A stretch of 64,000 bases of DNA from Nelumbo lutea (GCA_022828595.1 JAKGHH010000002.1:46449897-46513896), one strand, 5' to 3'; positions 1 to 11,212 are shown, counted from the stretch's first letter. The notes: generated by a model from the sequence alone, not told the origin. Numbers and translations: made by a program.

Positions 1-360
1 TTTCCGCTTTAGATGGGGATTAACGTATCAGTCAATGAAGTCTATTGTTACCGCCCGATCCGAGTGGGGAGAGGATAAGGCCTATCGCTACGCAGCGTGA
101 TCCCAAGAGGTTTGGAGTCCGTTGAGAAGCTTCTGGAGTCAATTACGTGTCACTTCGATTCTTGGGCCCCGAACTGACTTAGGTGCCGAGGTGCCTCTAT
201 ACAGAGGTGACTCTATGCCGAGGTGGCTTTGTACTGAGGTGACCGAATACCCAAGCTCTGAAAATTGCTGATTAGGCTCTTCCTACTGAGTTGTCATCCT
301 ACTGGAAGATCAAGTCCACGTGACCTTTGCTTACTAGGTCGTGCCAAATTACCCCTCATA
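1..360. repeat. unclassified repeat-like segment
   Basis: GC content is higher here than in the AT-rich DNA that follows, and no reading frame is recognisable. Around positions 180-240 a short motif close to GAGGTGNC recurs four to five times at roughly 20-bp spacing. The segment ends near a sequence (CGTGCCAAATTACCCCTCATA region) of the kind often found in plant LTRs. It may be the end of an LTR retrotransposon that begins outside the window. No partner LTR or target duplication is visible, so the class is a guess. Confidence 0.3.
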
Positions 361-1489
361 AAAAATTATCACAAAAAAGGAGGAAAATAAACTAAATTAA
401 TAGTGACAATTAATCTTTGAAAACTAGTAGTTTTTTTGGCTACTTAATTACATGTATTTATACATGCATCTATACTTTCTTTGTTGATATATATAATATA
501 AATATACATTAAAAATATCAACTAGAGCATTTCACTAAGTTATTAGTCATGTTTTACATTATGCCTTTGCTCTTCACTAAAAGCCTGTTAAAGCTTGACC
601 TCTTTTTGATAAGCTATCATTGTAAAGTATTTGAACCTCTTTGGACATTAAATGAAAATTTCTGCCATAGTCTATGATTCAATTTCATAATTCATTAACT
701 TTTTAAATATTGACAAACAAGGGCTTAGAATGTACCATTTATAGAGAAATATTAGTTGATGAATAGATATCAATTTTAGGGGGATGTGCATATGTGGACA
801 CTAGAAACCAATGCAAGTTTTCTAATGCTTTAGGGATTATACATATCAAGTGCTTGATTTTTAGCCTTTTAGAGTTGTTAATTCCGCATCAAGAAGTGTG
901 GCACTAAAAGCTTCACTATTCTCTAACACCCTCTAGGCTTCAACTTAAATATAAATTTTATGGATGAAACACATAGGCCATATCTATGCTGATTCAATCT
1001 AACTCAACTAAACTCGTTCAAACTATATTGGATCAGATAGTTTATATCGAACTAGCTAGGATATTTTAATATAAAATATAGCCACAGTTTAATAGATGTG
1101 TAACAAAATTAATTAGGAATCTAGTCAAATAAAGCCAAGTTAAAGGATCTCATTACCAAACATATCTATAATCATGTTGAACTAATGCTAGAGGCATTCT
1201 GTTCAATGTTATATGAACTGGAATATGAATATCATAAAATTCAAGAATTTACAATTCAGACCATGTTTTTAAGTTTTTATCAGTTTAAATCAGACATTTT
1301 CTAACTTCCTTTTCTATCATGTATTCTGGGGATAGATAAAAAAAAAACAAAAAAACAGAAAACAAGATATATAGAGAAAATGAAAAACAAGAAAGCAAGA
1401 TAGCTCAAATCCGCAAAGAAGCTGAAGAAATGAAAGCAAGCAATGGTTGAAGGTTTAAGCTAAGCATAGGAAATATCTATTCAAGGAAG
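361..1489. other. AT-rich intergenic DNA, nothing recognised
   Basis: About 1.1 kb of AT-rich sequence. No coding frame with a family resemblance, no clear terminal inverted repeats and no RNA gene were seen. Confidence 0.5.
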
Positions 1490-3229
1490 AGGATATGGCT
1501 TCCAAGTGTCGTGCCAAAAGGATGGCACTCCATATACTCAATGCCTGAGGAGATGTCTATATACAAAGCCATATATATGTTCTACTAATTACCACGCCTG
1601 GGGGCACTCCATCACAGTACGTTAACTGCAGAATAAGCAAATTTTAAATTCCATGGCTTCATATAGAACCCACTAAAGAAACACCACAGTTCGAATAGTT
1701 AAGTGACTACTACACCCAAGGATAGCCAACAAAAGGATGATGGTGTCAAATAAGTCATTTTGGCTCCGACATATATTTGAATTGCACTCAACTTGAAGTT
1801 AAGGTCAAGTTTTGTATTTGAATTGCACTCAACTTGAAGTTAACTTGAATGGGTTGGAATTGACTCCGACATATATTTGCACCATGTTCATCTGAATTAG
1901 GTCCGCTTACTTTCAAGCTTCACAACCCATGTCTTTCGTATAAAATCTCTTTGATCAACATTGAATTTCTCTGAGTTATCCTTGACATACAATGTGTTGT
2001 AGTGATTTAGACCAATGAAGTCATATGGGCACTTAATTTGTTTCAATTGATTTGGGGTGAAAGAGGCGATCCTCAAGCCCGAAATCTTCTTCATAGTTGT
2101 AGGGTAATCTCCAAATCATAAGGGGTCAATGTACCTGCAATTAGCTAGATAGTTTTAATAGGACATGTGAGGTACCTCATTTTGTGAATACATGGTGGGC
2201 ATGGACTTAATTACCACCCAACATAGAAGTCATTATCCCTTTAGGTTACAGCTTTATCGTTCTTCAGTTGTGTTTGTAAAACGAAGAAACCAGTAAGCAA
2301 AGACATTCAAGCCTATAACTCCATGTTGCTTGCCTTGCATCACCATCTATTTCACTCCCTCGAAATTCGCAAACTGAGTCATACTTATCTTTGTATAATT
2401 TTGTAGTTGATGCATGTGCAAGCAAGATGTTATGTGTAACAATATATGGCTCTATAGCTTAATTTTCAATTGTGCAGTTAATCCCAGAAGGTGAAGAACA
2501 ATGATCAAGTGGAAACACTTCATTGTCATAACCTCCCAAGGCAAAGACGTTGGAGTCATTCTAAGGCCCCGTTCATTTTTTTGTAAGTTATTTATCTGGG
2601 TAAATGCAATTACTTGGGTAAGTTTTTCCTGAGAAACACTTACCTAGGTAAGTGCACTTACCCATGTTCTTTTATTTCTCAGGTAAATAAGGCACGGACC
2701 ATTTTAGTCATATAAATCCATTATTAAAATGGGCATTTTTGTCACATTCAAGTGTTGGCAACTTTCCCCCTATGTGAGAAAGTTATTTACCCACCTAGGA
2801 GATGGGTATCACTTTCTTGGGTAAGTGATACACAGGAAAATAAACTTTCCCTGGTCCCCACATGAAACTGAAAAAAGAACATGGGATTCTTGATCAATGG
2901 GAACCAAAATCCCATTGACCAACTTTCCCCCCTCTCCAAATCCAAAAAAAGAACACCCCCTAAGTAGTCCAATGAGACACTCTACCACCAAAATCTCTAA
3001 AGCACACATATGCATAAGCTGTGAAATCATTCCTACATCCATATAGGGTTTAGCATCATCATACTCATTATTTGATATTAATTCAATTTTACATTTGATG
3101 AATGATGAATCTAGTATCAGCAATATGAGGTATGAGAGTGAGAAAAATTACAGAATCTGTTAGCATACTCATCTTCATGCATTTGAGGGATATCATAATG
3201 GAGCAATGTAACATGTAGTGGCTGAATTC
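1490..3229 (-). pseudogene. GH1 beta-glucosidase pseudogene
   Basis: Seen: in gene order (high to low coordinates) are pieces typical of plant family-1 glycosidases. First is GIQPLHVTLLHYDIPQ, starting at an acceptor-like ATGCAG near 3229. Then come DFTAYAYVCFRDFGGRVSHWTT (about 3037-2964), NDSNVFALGGYDNEVFPLDH (2560-2500), a segment with THNILLAHASTTKLY (about 2450-2400), FAYWFLRFTNT, a DPL-x-FGDYP motif (about 2130-2100) and DFIGLNHYNTLYV (ORF 1897-2094). A poorer match near 1500-1600 may be the next exon. Family knowledge: GH1 enzymes hydrolyse beta-glucosides and use Glu of TFNEP as acid/base. Broken: the NEP motif reads NDS, there are in-frame stops (TAG before NDSN, TAA before the AIEPY segment, TGA in DPLxFGDYP), the C-terminal part with the ENG nucleophile was not found, and a MITE splits the HWTT/N junction. 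Non-functional. Confidence 0.85.
2565..2960. mobile_element. Tourist/Harbinger-like MITE in GH1 pseudogene
   Basis: 396-bp non-coding element with terminal inverted repeats: left GGCCCCGTTCATTTTTTT, right (reverse complement) GGGGGTGTTCTTTTTTT. It is flanked by TAA at 2562-2564 and 2961-2963. TAA/TTA duplications with GGC/GGG ends fit the PIF/Harbinger superfamily. Removing the element and one TAA rejoins the GH1 coding frame (HWTT-stop-NDSN), which independently confirms both boundaries. It has no transposase. Confidence 0.8.
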
Positions 3230-3477
3230 CTGCATAAATTAAAAATAAAAATAAAAATCAAGAAACAAAGGCATATATAGTGGGTATTCAGACAAGATGT
3301 CCCTTTATCGCCTTATTTGTTCATCTGGGGTATACAAGTGTAATCAGCCTTCTTAGAGAAAGCTGAGTTGGAGGGAGAGATATTCATGGCTTCAAGTTCA
3401 AGAGAAAATGCATGTCTGTTTCTCTTCTGTTATTTGCATATGACTGCATTATTTTTGCCCAGTCAGATTCAAAGGAG

Positions 3478-4133
3478 GCTAGAAAAATTTTGGAAATATT
3501 AGAGAAGTTTCCAAAGTTGTCGGGCCAACATGTAAATTAGGCTAAATCAAGAGTCTACTTTAGCCAGAATCTACATAGAAGACAAAAGAAAATGTTACAA
3601 CAACAGCTGAGAATGAAACTTGTAAATCTGAAGGATAAATATCTTGGTACAAGGCTATGGATGAGAGAGAATAGAGCAGCTGCTTTCTAAGAACTGGTGG
3701 AGAAAACTAAATAGAGGATAGCCTTATGGAAGGCGAAGATATTATCGCAGGTAGCAAGAACTACCATGATTAAAATGGTTGCATAGGCTATTCCCATTTA
3801 TTCTATTAGCAACGTATCTTAATATAATAAATAAATGGAAAAAGTGTACAGACAGCCCAATGCAGAATTTTGAATTATCACCCTCCCCCTTATGGATTTG
3901 GCATTAATCCACAATTAGGATTCATCCCCTGTACGATGGAATTAAAGAATTCTAAGATACTGGCGCTGTCGAATTGGTTTGATAAACTTGTTGTGGTTTA
4001 TGTTAATAGAACAACAAAAAATGAAATGGTGCATAAGCTAGCTTACAATGTTTGTAAAAATGCTAGGGATGTATTTTTTTTTTTTTTTTACATGCCATTA
4101 GAAGGTATCCTTATAAACACTTTCTTGGAGTAA
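3478..4133 (+). pseudogene. LINE reverse transcriptase C-terminal fragment
   Basis: One frame from about 3478 to 3840 reads as the RT thumb region of a plant L1-type LINE, with four in-frame stops. Landmarks are FPKLSGQHVN, then KYLGTRLWMRENRAAAF, then RIALWKAKILSQVARTTMIK and AIPIYSI, matching the usual order YLGLP / GWK-LLS-AGRE-LIKSV-QAIP. After a break, the ORF 3870-4133 ends like the C-terminus of a LINE RNase H domain (MVHKLAYNVCKNA). That second assignment is weaker. No poly(A) tail or target duplication was identified. Confidence 0.65.
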
Positions 4134-4489
4134 ATGAATCAATGGAGCTCTTCTAGATCTTTGCCAGAAAATAAAAAAAAAAAAAAATAGAACATTTAAA
4201 AGTTGCTAATAGGGTTGATACTTCTTCGTAAAGACTCCGGGTACCCTAAAACCCTTGTTTGTTAAATTTTACATCGATACGCTTTCGTTTACCCCATGAT
4301 CAAAGCAAGATTCTTTTTTCGTCTCTTCCCAGCCATGATCTCATAAATCTCCTAAATATAGGATTCTTTAGACCCATTTGACCCCACCAAAAAGTTTGAA
4401 ACCCTCGAAATCCTCACCCATTTGACCCCACCAATACTCTCTCTTAAGAAAATCTTGGCCACCCAAATTTGCCAACCTTCTCTTCTTAT

Positions 4490-4830
4490 AGCTTTCACTA
4501 AAATGACATATCTATCCCCAAAACCCCCTAAAATAGCCAAAATACCCCCTTATCCTTCGTCTACCCAGAATGCCCCTAAAGTCACCTCATCTGGACACTT
4601 ATACCGCTAAGAACTCTTGAAATACCTGAGATACTCTTCACTTCCTCTCTTACCCAGTTACCCAGCATACCCTTACTTTCAGTTTTCCCAGGACACCTAT
4701 AACCTTTGAAAACCCCTGAAATATCCAAAATACCCCTCATCACTCGTCTTACCCAGGATACCCCTACACTCACCTCTCTTGGACTTTCTTACCCCTATAA
4801 ACTCCCAAAATACCTAAACTACTCTTACCC
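4490..4830. repeat. degenerate ~90-bp tandem repeats
   Basis: Three to four imperfect copies of a C/A-rich unit containing CCNAAATACCC, then TCATC-CTTCGTCTTACCCAG-ATACCC, then CACCTC-TCTGGACANTTATACC. Copies start near 4500, 4610, 4690 and 4790. They run directly into a TATA-box-like sequence, as in the U3 of some plant LTRs. Confidence 0.5.
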
Positions 4831-4836
4831 AAACCC

Positions 4837-4844
4837 TATAAATA
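4837..4844 (+). promoter_or_regulatory. TATA-box-like site (possible solo LTR)
   Basis: TATAAATA is followed 20-40 bp downstream by a GA-rich leader and sits just after tandem repeats. The arrangement is that of an LTR U3-R junction. No matching second LTR exists nearby, so this may be part of a solo or truncated LTR. No host gene follows it. Confidence 0.35.
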
Positions 4845-4974
4845 CGGGGTGAGGAGGGACCCATGGCATCAACGCAACCTTGAGAAGTGAGCTTCTTCTC
4901 AAATACGATTGCCGTATTATCTTGCTTCCCTTGTTTGCTTCCTGGCATTTCAAATTTTATTTTTCTTTTTTTCC

Positions 4975-5654
4975 TTCGGCTGCTGTTTTAGGTGTAAATT
5001 CAGTTTTACATCGATGGAAAATGTGAACCGGTTTAGTTGCCGATGGAAATTAGGACTGGTAGATTTTGAAAATTTACATCGACTATGTTTGGTTGTCAAG
5101 GTGTAAATTCAGTGAGACGGGAGCTATTATAGTCGACATAGAAGGAGAGAAGCAGAGAAAAAAGAAGAAAAAGAAAAAGGAGGATAAGAGAGAAAGAAAG
5201 AGAGAGAACAAAAGAGAGACAGATGGAGAGAGAAAGGTCAGAGGTGGGTTCACAGATTTCATACTACTACTGCAATTGGGTTTTGTTGCTACCGCCCTAG
5301 GAGAGAGAAATCTCATACTGCCACTGCAACTAGGTTTTGTTGCTGCCACCCTATGTTCAGACCCGCCCTGGGAGAGAGAAATCTCATACTGCCGTTGTCG
5401 CTGGGTTTTCCTTCTAGTTGTTTGACAAAGACATATCGGCACCAACAGAGAAAAAATGACAAGAAAGAGACGTTAGTTTTACATTGACAATTTTGATGTA
5501 TATTTTTCATCGATTGTCGGTATAAAAAATTTTAAAAATGAGCTTCACACCGATTTACGGGTAAAATTACACTCTTTCCAAACATGTGTAAAATCGAACC
5601 GAGGTGTAAATTTTACCCAGGTTCGATTTTCCACCCCAAACAAACGTGGCCTTG
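4975..5654. mobile_element. degraded MITE-like repeat (TTTACATCGATT family)
   Basis: Motifs such as GTGTAAATTCAG and TTTACATCGATGG near the left end, and AGGTGTAAATTTTACCCAGG ending at ACGTGGCC (5654) on the right, are shared with the better-bounded MITE at 11216-11550 and the palindrome near 11734. The interior holds a purine-rich stretch (5155-5235). Clean target duplications were not found, so the ends are approximate. Confidence 0.4.
5257..5412. repeat. three direct copies of a ~40-70 bp unit
   Basis: A unit close to CTCATACTGCCACTGCAACTAGG followed by TTTTGTTGCTGCCACCC recurs at about 5258, 5311 and 5383, separated by the shared CCTGGGAGAGAGAAAT block. Overlapping reading frames on both strands are low-complexity artefacts. 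Confidence 0.6.
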
Positions 5655-6048
5655 AAGAAAGGAAAGGAAGGGGAGTTATGTTTTTTTTTTCCTTTAATCA
5701 TTTTTGCCAAAGCGGTGGGGGAGCGTTAGAACGTTTGGAGTGAAGAACTACCATGGATGTGCTTAAGTTCAGTCACTCGATCTCCTCTTTTTCTTAATAC
5801 TAGTTCAACACTCATTCACTGCCACTGCCCACTCAAACGACAAGGAGAGAGATCAGAGCTCAAAGGAAGAGAGATCGTTTACTTCTCCGTTCATTCCAGC
5901 TGCCCCTAAGGCAGAGGAGAAATCCAGACATACGTATTAGACAAAGTCGAAGTCCACCCAGCCTCCATTCCTTTCAGTCCAAACGCAGATGTAGGTTTTC
6001 ATCCTCTATTTCTCTCGTAATTTTTTGTTGTTTAACTCTGATGGAAGC
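5655..6048. other. unassigned DNA upstream of Copia element
   Basis: About 400 bp with CT- and GA-rich stretches, resembling a transcribed leader, but no coding frame is supported. The Ale-type Copia element is inserted at its right edge. Confidence 0.3.
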
Positions 6049-6053
6049 TGGGG

Positions 6054-6369
6054 TGTAAACGATAATGCGCATACGTGCATGGCGCATGCACGTATGGCGT
6101 CTACAAGTGGAACTCCTCCTCTATCATGTTGTACACTCCCTCTCCAACTCACATTGTAATTACCTCTTCTACTGTACTTCTTCCTTGTAGATAATCCTCA
6201 TCTTTGTAGATTACTTTTGTAAAGGATAAACTTATCCTAGCGAGATAAGCTCTTTCCTAGTTAGGTTTCACGTAACCCATCCTGATCAAGATTGGACTTA
6301 TTTATCTTTGTAACTGTATAAATATCATTAATCAAAGTCGAAGTGATTAATTCGACCATTATTCTCATA
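6054..6369 (+). repeat. 5' LTR of Ale Copia element
   Basis: It begins TGTAAACGATAATG and ends at CTCATA, just before the PBS. It contains a perfect 12-bp inverted repeat (6070-6081 / 6085-6096) and a TATA box, TATAAATA, at 6317-6324. It matches 10343-10649. The exact end (6367 CA or 6369) is uncertain by 2 bp; the target duplication favours 6369. Confidence 0.85.
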
Positions 6370-6382
6370 TGGTATCAGAGCC
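6370..6382 (+). other. primer-binding site (tRNA-Met)
   Basis: TGGTATCAGAGCC directly follows the 5' LTR. This is the standard Copia minus-strand primer site, complementary to the initiator tRNA-Met 3' end. Confidence 0.85.
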
Positions 6383-6433
6383 ATAAACAAATCTTTGTTT
6401 TTTTCTTTTCTTCTTCTTCAGGTTTCTTTCATC

Positions 6434-7252
6434 ATGTCTTCCAGCATGTCTACCAGTTCAATCAATCAAATCAACTTTGGAGCATTGGGGAATCACATTC
6501 CTCAGTTGATTTCAGTACGGTTGGATGGTTCCAACTATATCGTATGGCGTTTTCAGGTTGAAAATACCCTTCTGAGCCATGAGCTCCTCAGCTATGTCAA
6601 TGGGACAAACCCTTGTCCATCTCACTCGATGACAGAACCCTACACACAATGGGTTAAGCAGGATCATTATATTTTCAGCTGGTTGTTATCCTCTCTAATG
6701 GAAACAGCCCTGGCGCAAGTCGTGGGAAGCAAAACTAGCAAGGATGTTTGGGAAACCCTTAAGAGTCTCTAATCTCTCCATGACTGGCTATCTACAAAAA
6801 CTCAAGGTGATTGGTGACAAACTTGCCACAATTGGAGAACCTCTAACAAATTCGCAATTGATTCATCATGTCCTCAATGGTCTCGGTCCAAATTATGATG
6901 CTTTCTCTACAGCTATCATTACTCGCACAGATGAGTTATCATTTGCTAGCTTATAAGGTATGCTTCTCACTCATGAAAATTGTTTGCTTCATTCCGTAAC
7001 TGCACAAGCTACCTCTCCTTCTGTGAATCTTACCTCCAAGGGAAAGATTCCAAGAAATATAATAAAGTTGATCTACCTCAATCGGGTAATGGCTCCACCA
7101 AGCCCTCGAAATACAGCAATAATCCCTGCCAGATTTGTGGAGGATGGAATCATTCTGCTAGGTACTGTCAAAAATTACTTGCACATATTGACAGTTTGAA
7201 GAACCCTAAACGACCACAACACTGGTATTTACAGCTGCTTCCGGCGCAATAA
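6434..7252 (+). pseudogene. Copia gag remnant (Ale)
   Basis: The start ATG at 6434 opens MSSSMSTSS and is followed by the gag landmark VRLDGSNYIVWRFQ, a Copia gag hallmark. The frame breaks near 6770 and again near 6950, where a stop precedes MLLTHEN. A CCHC zinc knuckle, CQICGGWNHSARYC, is intact in a third frame near 7125-7170. Gag would package element RNA. It cannot be made in one piece here. Confidence 0.8.
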
Positions 7253-9303
7253 GAAATATACAGATATTTGGTTTCCTAATTCTAGAGCAACGCATCATCT
7301 CACTTTAGATCTTAATAAACTACAAATCCATTCAGACTATGATGGATCTGATTGAGTCTCTATTTGCAACAATTCAGGTTTGCAGATTGCTCATTCAGGC
7401 TCTTCTATTGTTTCTACTTTTTCTTCCAGATCACTGCTTATGAATAATATTTTGCATGTTCGTTGGATCTCCTTCAATCTCTTTTCGGTGGCTCGGTTTG
7501 CTACTGATAATAATGTCTACTTTGAATTTCGTCCTGATGAATTTTTTGTGATGGATCAATGCACCGGGGTGATAATTCTTCAAGGGCTGAATAAGGATGG
7601 TTTGTATCAGCTTCATCTCCCTATCATGACATCGGCTTCTTCCCCCTCTGCGTTTGTAGGTATTCGTGCCAGTCTTATGATCTGGCACCATCGACTAGGT
7701 CACCCTGCTCTCAAAGTGACTCAATCTATTATCTCTTCCCAGCATTTACCTCTTACTTCTAGTACTACATTTAATTTTTGTTCAGCTTGCTCAATGGCCA
7801 AAAGTCATGTACTTCCCTTTGCCAGAAATCATACTATTAGTAAAACTCCTTTGGAATTAATTCATCGTGATTTATGGGGACCCTCTCCAGTACTTTCTGC
7901 TTCTAGCCATTGTTACTATATTCTTTTTGTTGATGATTTTAGTCGGTACAGTTGGATTTTTCCTCTCACCTTCAAATCTAAGGCTTTTAATGTATTCTTG
8001 AAATCCAAAGCTAATGTTGAATTATTATTTGATGCTAAAATTAAATATTTCCAAAGTGATGGTGGCTTTGAATTCAAAAATTTTGAAAATTATTTTAATC
8101 ATGTGGGTATCTCTCACCGTATATCATGTCCATACATAGGCACAGAATGGGCGAGTTGAATGCAAACATCGCCATATTGTTGAGATTGGTCTTGCTCTCA
8201 TGACTCATGCCGGAGTCCCTCCTAAATATTGGTTCAAGTCCTTCTCCACTGTTGCCTATCTCATTAATCGGCTTCTTACTTTGGTTCTTGGATCATGCTC
8301 TCCGTTTGAGAAATTATTTGGGCATCCTCTGGATTACCTCGAACTCAGTGCATTTGGGTGTGAATGTTTTCCTCATGTTTGGTCATATAACAAGCACAAG
8401 TTACAACCTCGCTCCCTTTCATGTGTATTTCTTGGGTACTCTAATTCTCACAATGGTTATGTTTGCCTACATCAGCCTACAGGATGGGTCTTTATTTCTC
8501 GCAATGTTATTTTTAATGAGGAACATTTTCCTTTCTTCATCATACGGCTACTGCATCGCCACCATCATTGACCCCGCTTCCTCCAGTTAGGGCTCCTCCC
8601 ATTGTTGTTGCTTCAGACACTGGTTCTCCAATTGAAGTCTCATCTTCCCCATCGTCCCCTCAGGAAGTTGCGCCCTCATCTTCCACTACTGAATCCACTG
8701 ATTCTGCCTTACCACCTTCTTCTTCCTTGCATCTGATGACCACTCAAGCTTGCCATGGTATATTCAAGCCAAATCTGAGGTATGCCTTACTTGCTAGTCC
8801 CCTTGCTGAATCTGAGCCAACTTGTTATTCTCAAGCTCATAAGGATCTTCAGTGGGTTCTTGCCATGACTGATGAATATAAGGCCTTGCTTCAAAATAAC
8901 ACTTGGACCCTTGTCCCAGACCCACCTGATAAAAATATTATTGGAAACAAATGGATTTTTAAAATCAAGCGCAAGTCTGATGGTTCGGTTGAATTTTTCA
9001 AAGCACGCCTTGTTGTCAAAGGCTTCTCCCAGGAAGCAAGCCTTGATTATGATGAAACATTCAGCCCTGTAGTCAAACCAGCTACCATTCGCATAGTGCT
9101 CTCTCTTGTTGTTTCCTTTAATTGGGTTGTTCGCCAATTGGACGTCAACAATGCCTTTTTACATGGTAACATTTCAGAAGAAATCTATATGAAGCAACCA
9201 GTTGACTTTGTTGATCCCAAATTTCCAACACATGTCTGTCGTCTCCATTGATTTCTCTATGGATTGAAACAGGCACCTTGTGCATGGTTTACCAGGATGC
9301 ATG

Positions 9304-9310
<7 letters not shown>

Positions 9311-9352
<42 letters not shown>
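9311..9352. repeat. (TC)n microsatellite inside RT
   Basis: 21 TC units interrupt the Ale RT between AWFTRMHEF and GFLESRADASLFI. They replace what should be a few codons, apparently by expansion after the element died. Confidence 0.9.
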
Positions 9353-9355
<3 letters not shown>

Positions 9356-10329
9356 TTTCTTGAATCCCGAGCTGATGCCTCTCTTTTTATCTCTCGTTCT
9401 AGTTCTGACATCATTTTAATTCTTATTTATGTGGATGACATTATCATTACAGGCTCATCCACATTATCATTATGTGGATGACATTATCATTATTTTCTTG
9501 GTGTTGAATTTCACAGATCGTCACATGGTCTTCATCTCTCTCAGCACAAGTATATTGATCTTCTGCATCAAGCACAACTTCATGATGCCAAACCTCTCTC
9601 CACTCCTATGTTTTCCTCCGCTCATCTCACCAAGTCAGAGGGCGAACCACTTATTGATCCCACTTTCTTTCGTAGCATTGTTGGCACTCTTCAATATGTT
9701 ATTATTACTCATCCAGAAATTGCCCTTGCTGTAAACAAGGTATGTCACTTCATGCAATCTCCTACTACGGTACACTGGTAACTGCAAAAAGGATTCTTCG
9801 CTATCTGAAAGGTACAATCACTTATGGCTTGCTTCTTCAACCATGTCGTACCTTCTCTCTTGTTGCTCACTTTGATGCTGATTGGGGAAGTTGTCTTATG
9901 GATCTACATTTTCAGAGTGGATATTGTGTATTCTTGGTCCTAACTTAATTTCCTGGAGTTCTAAAAAGCAACCTACAGTGGCACGATCCAGCATTGAATC
10001 AGAATGTCACAGCTTAGCCTCTACTATTGCAGAGGTTTTATGGCTTCACATGCTCCTCCAAGAATTAGCTGTCCCCCTCTCTGCAACTCCTTTGATATGG
10101 TGTGTGACAACATGGGAGCTAAATTTCTTACTAACAACCCTGCACTTCATTCTTGCTCCAAACACATCGATTTGGATATTCACTTCATTCGGGAGAAAGT
10201 TGCGACTAAGCTCCTTCATGTACAGTACATATCTTTGGCGGATCAGATCACAAATATTCTCACTAAACCTCTTGGTCCTCCACAATTTGATAACCTTCAT
10301 CACAAGCTCACCGTGGCTCCCCCGGCTAT

Positions 10330-10342
10330 GCTTGAGGGGGGT
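10330..10342 (+). other. polypurine tract of Ale element
   Basis: A GCTTGAGGGGGGT-type G-rich run sits immediately before the TGTAAAC start of the 3' LTR, the normal position of the plus-strand primer. Confidence 0.7.
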
Positions 10343-10649
10343 TGTAAACAATAATGTGCATACATGCATGGCGTATGCGAGTGGAACTCCTTCTTCTCCT
10401 CTATCATGTTGTAGACTCTCTCTCCAACTCACACTGTAATTACCTCTTCTACTATACTTCTCCCTTGTAGATAATCATCATCTCTGTAGATTACTTTTGT
10501 AAAGGATAAACTTATCCTAGTGAGATAAGCTCTATCCTGGTTAGGTTTCATCTAACCCATCCTAATCAAGATAGGACTTACTTATTTTTGTAACTCTATA
10601 AATATCATTAATCAAAGTCAAACAGATTAATTCAACCATTATTCTCATA
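10343..10649 (+). repeat. 3' LTR of Ale Copia element
   Basis: Begins TGTAAACAATAATG and ends ATTATTCTCATA. It is colinear with the 5' LTR but lacks one arm of the 12-bp inverted repeat near its start and carries scattered transitions, many C-to-T or G-to-A. Confidence 0.85.
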
Positions 10650-10654
10650 TGAGG

Positions 10655-11212
10655 ACATGCAAAGGATGGAAGGGGGTTGTTGCATGCACGACACAAGGCT
10701 GGTGATGACTCTACCAACATGCGAGAATTATAAGAAGTATTACATCCATTATCGTCCATTCCAAGGCTGGTGATGAATCTAAAAGTTCCAAAATAAGTGT
10801 TTATTTGGGTCATTAAGCACTTATTGGTATTTGGGAAATAAGCCCAAAATAAGTTTTTAGTTTAAAAATAAGGGTTTATTTTTTAAATCCAAATTTCCAT
10901 CTTTTTTAGGTGCTTATACAATAAGCACTTATTCAATTTTTTTCTTCCAAAGTTATCCCTAGTTGAATTTTAAAATACCACTTATAAAATTATCTCTATT
11001 TGAATTTTATAGAAGTACTTTTTGAAAGTACTGTCATCAAAGTGTTTTATAAAAATAATTTAATAAAAGTGCTTTCAAAGGGTATATTTTGAAATTTTGA
11101 AAGAAAATGAAAGACAAAATAGTATAAGCATACAAATGGAATGAATGTGAATTCCGGTTTGCTTGTCTTATAGGTGATGTGATCCGCAGAGAATGGAAGT
11201 AACATTGTTTGT
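10655..11212. other. AT-rich DNA between Copia and MITE
   Basis: No gene was seen. Segments around 10790-10950 carry repeated AATAAGTGTTTATT / AATAAGCACTTATT motifs in both orientations, suggesting another decayed DNA element, but ends could not be set. Confidence 0.4.

Larger units (their letters stand above)
7260..10354 (+). pseudogene. Copia pol remnant (Ale): PR-IN-RT-RNaseH
   Basis: In order: protease remnant with NSRATHHLT in place of DSGA-H-T, so the catalytic Asp is lost. GAG-pre-integrase follows, IWHHRLGHPALK. The integrase core has IHRDLWGP and QSDGGFEF, then a frameshift at about 8155 inside the block that carries the catalytic Glu (QNGRVECKHRH in the next frame). RT is in one frame from 8568 to about 9250, with NNTWTLVP and RQLDVNNAFLHG, then a stop (CRLH*). 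A 42-bp (TC)n tract at 9311 interrupts the RT, and YVDD occurs in a duplicated block (9427-9494). The RNase H remnant ends with [13 protein letters not shown] and [12 protein letters not shown] (10004-10354). The polyprotein is inactive. Confidence 0.85.
6054..10649 (+). mobile_element. Ale/Retrofit-type Copia LTR retrotransposon, full length, dead
   Basis: Complete structure: 5' LTR, primer-binding site, gag and pol remnants in Copia order (protease, integrase, RT, RNase H), polypurine tract and 3' LTR. It is flanked by TGGGG (6049-6053) and TGAGG (10650-10654), a 5-bp target duplication with one mismatch. The coding region has several frameshifts, stops, a (TC)n expansion and a local rearrangement at the RT active site. 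LTRs differ by substitutions and an indel, so the insertion is not recent. Lineage rests on RT/RNase H motifs (NNTWTLVP, SLDYDETFSPVVKPATIR, RQLDVNNAFLHG) typical of Ale/Retrofit. Confidence 0.9.

Noticed and set aside
5083..5445. Overlapping 119-120 aa ORFs on both strands rich in K/R/E or S/L
   Set aside because: They are translations of a purine-rich stretch plus direct repeats; no family motif and mirrored on both strands.
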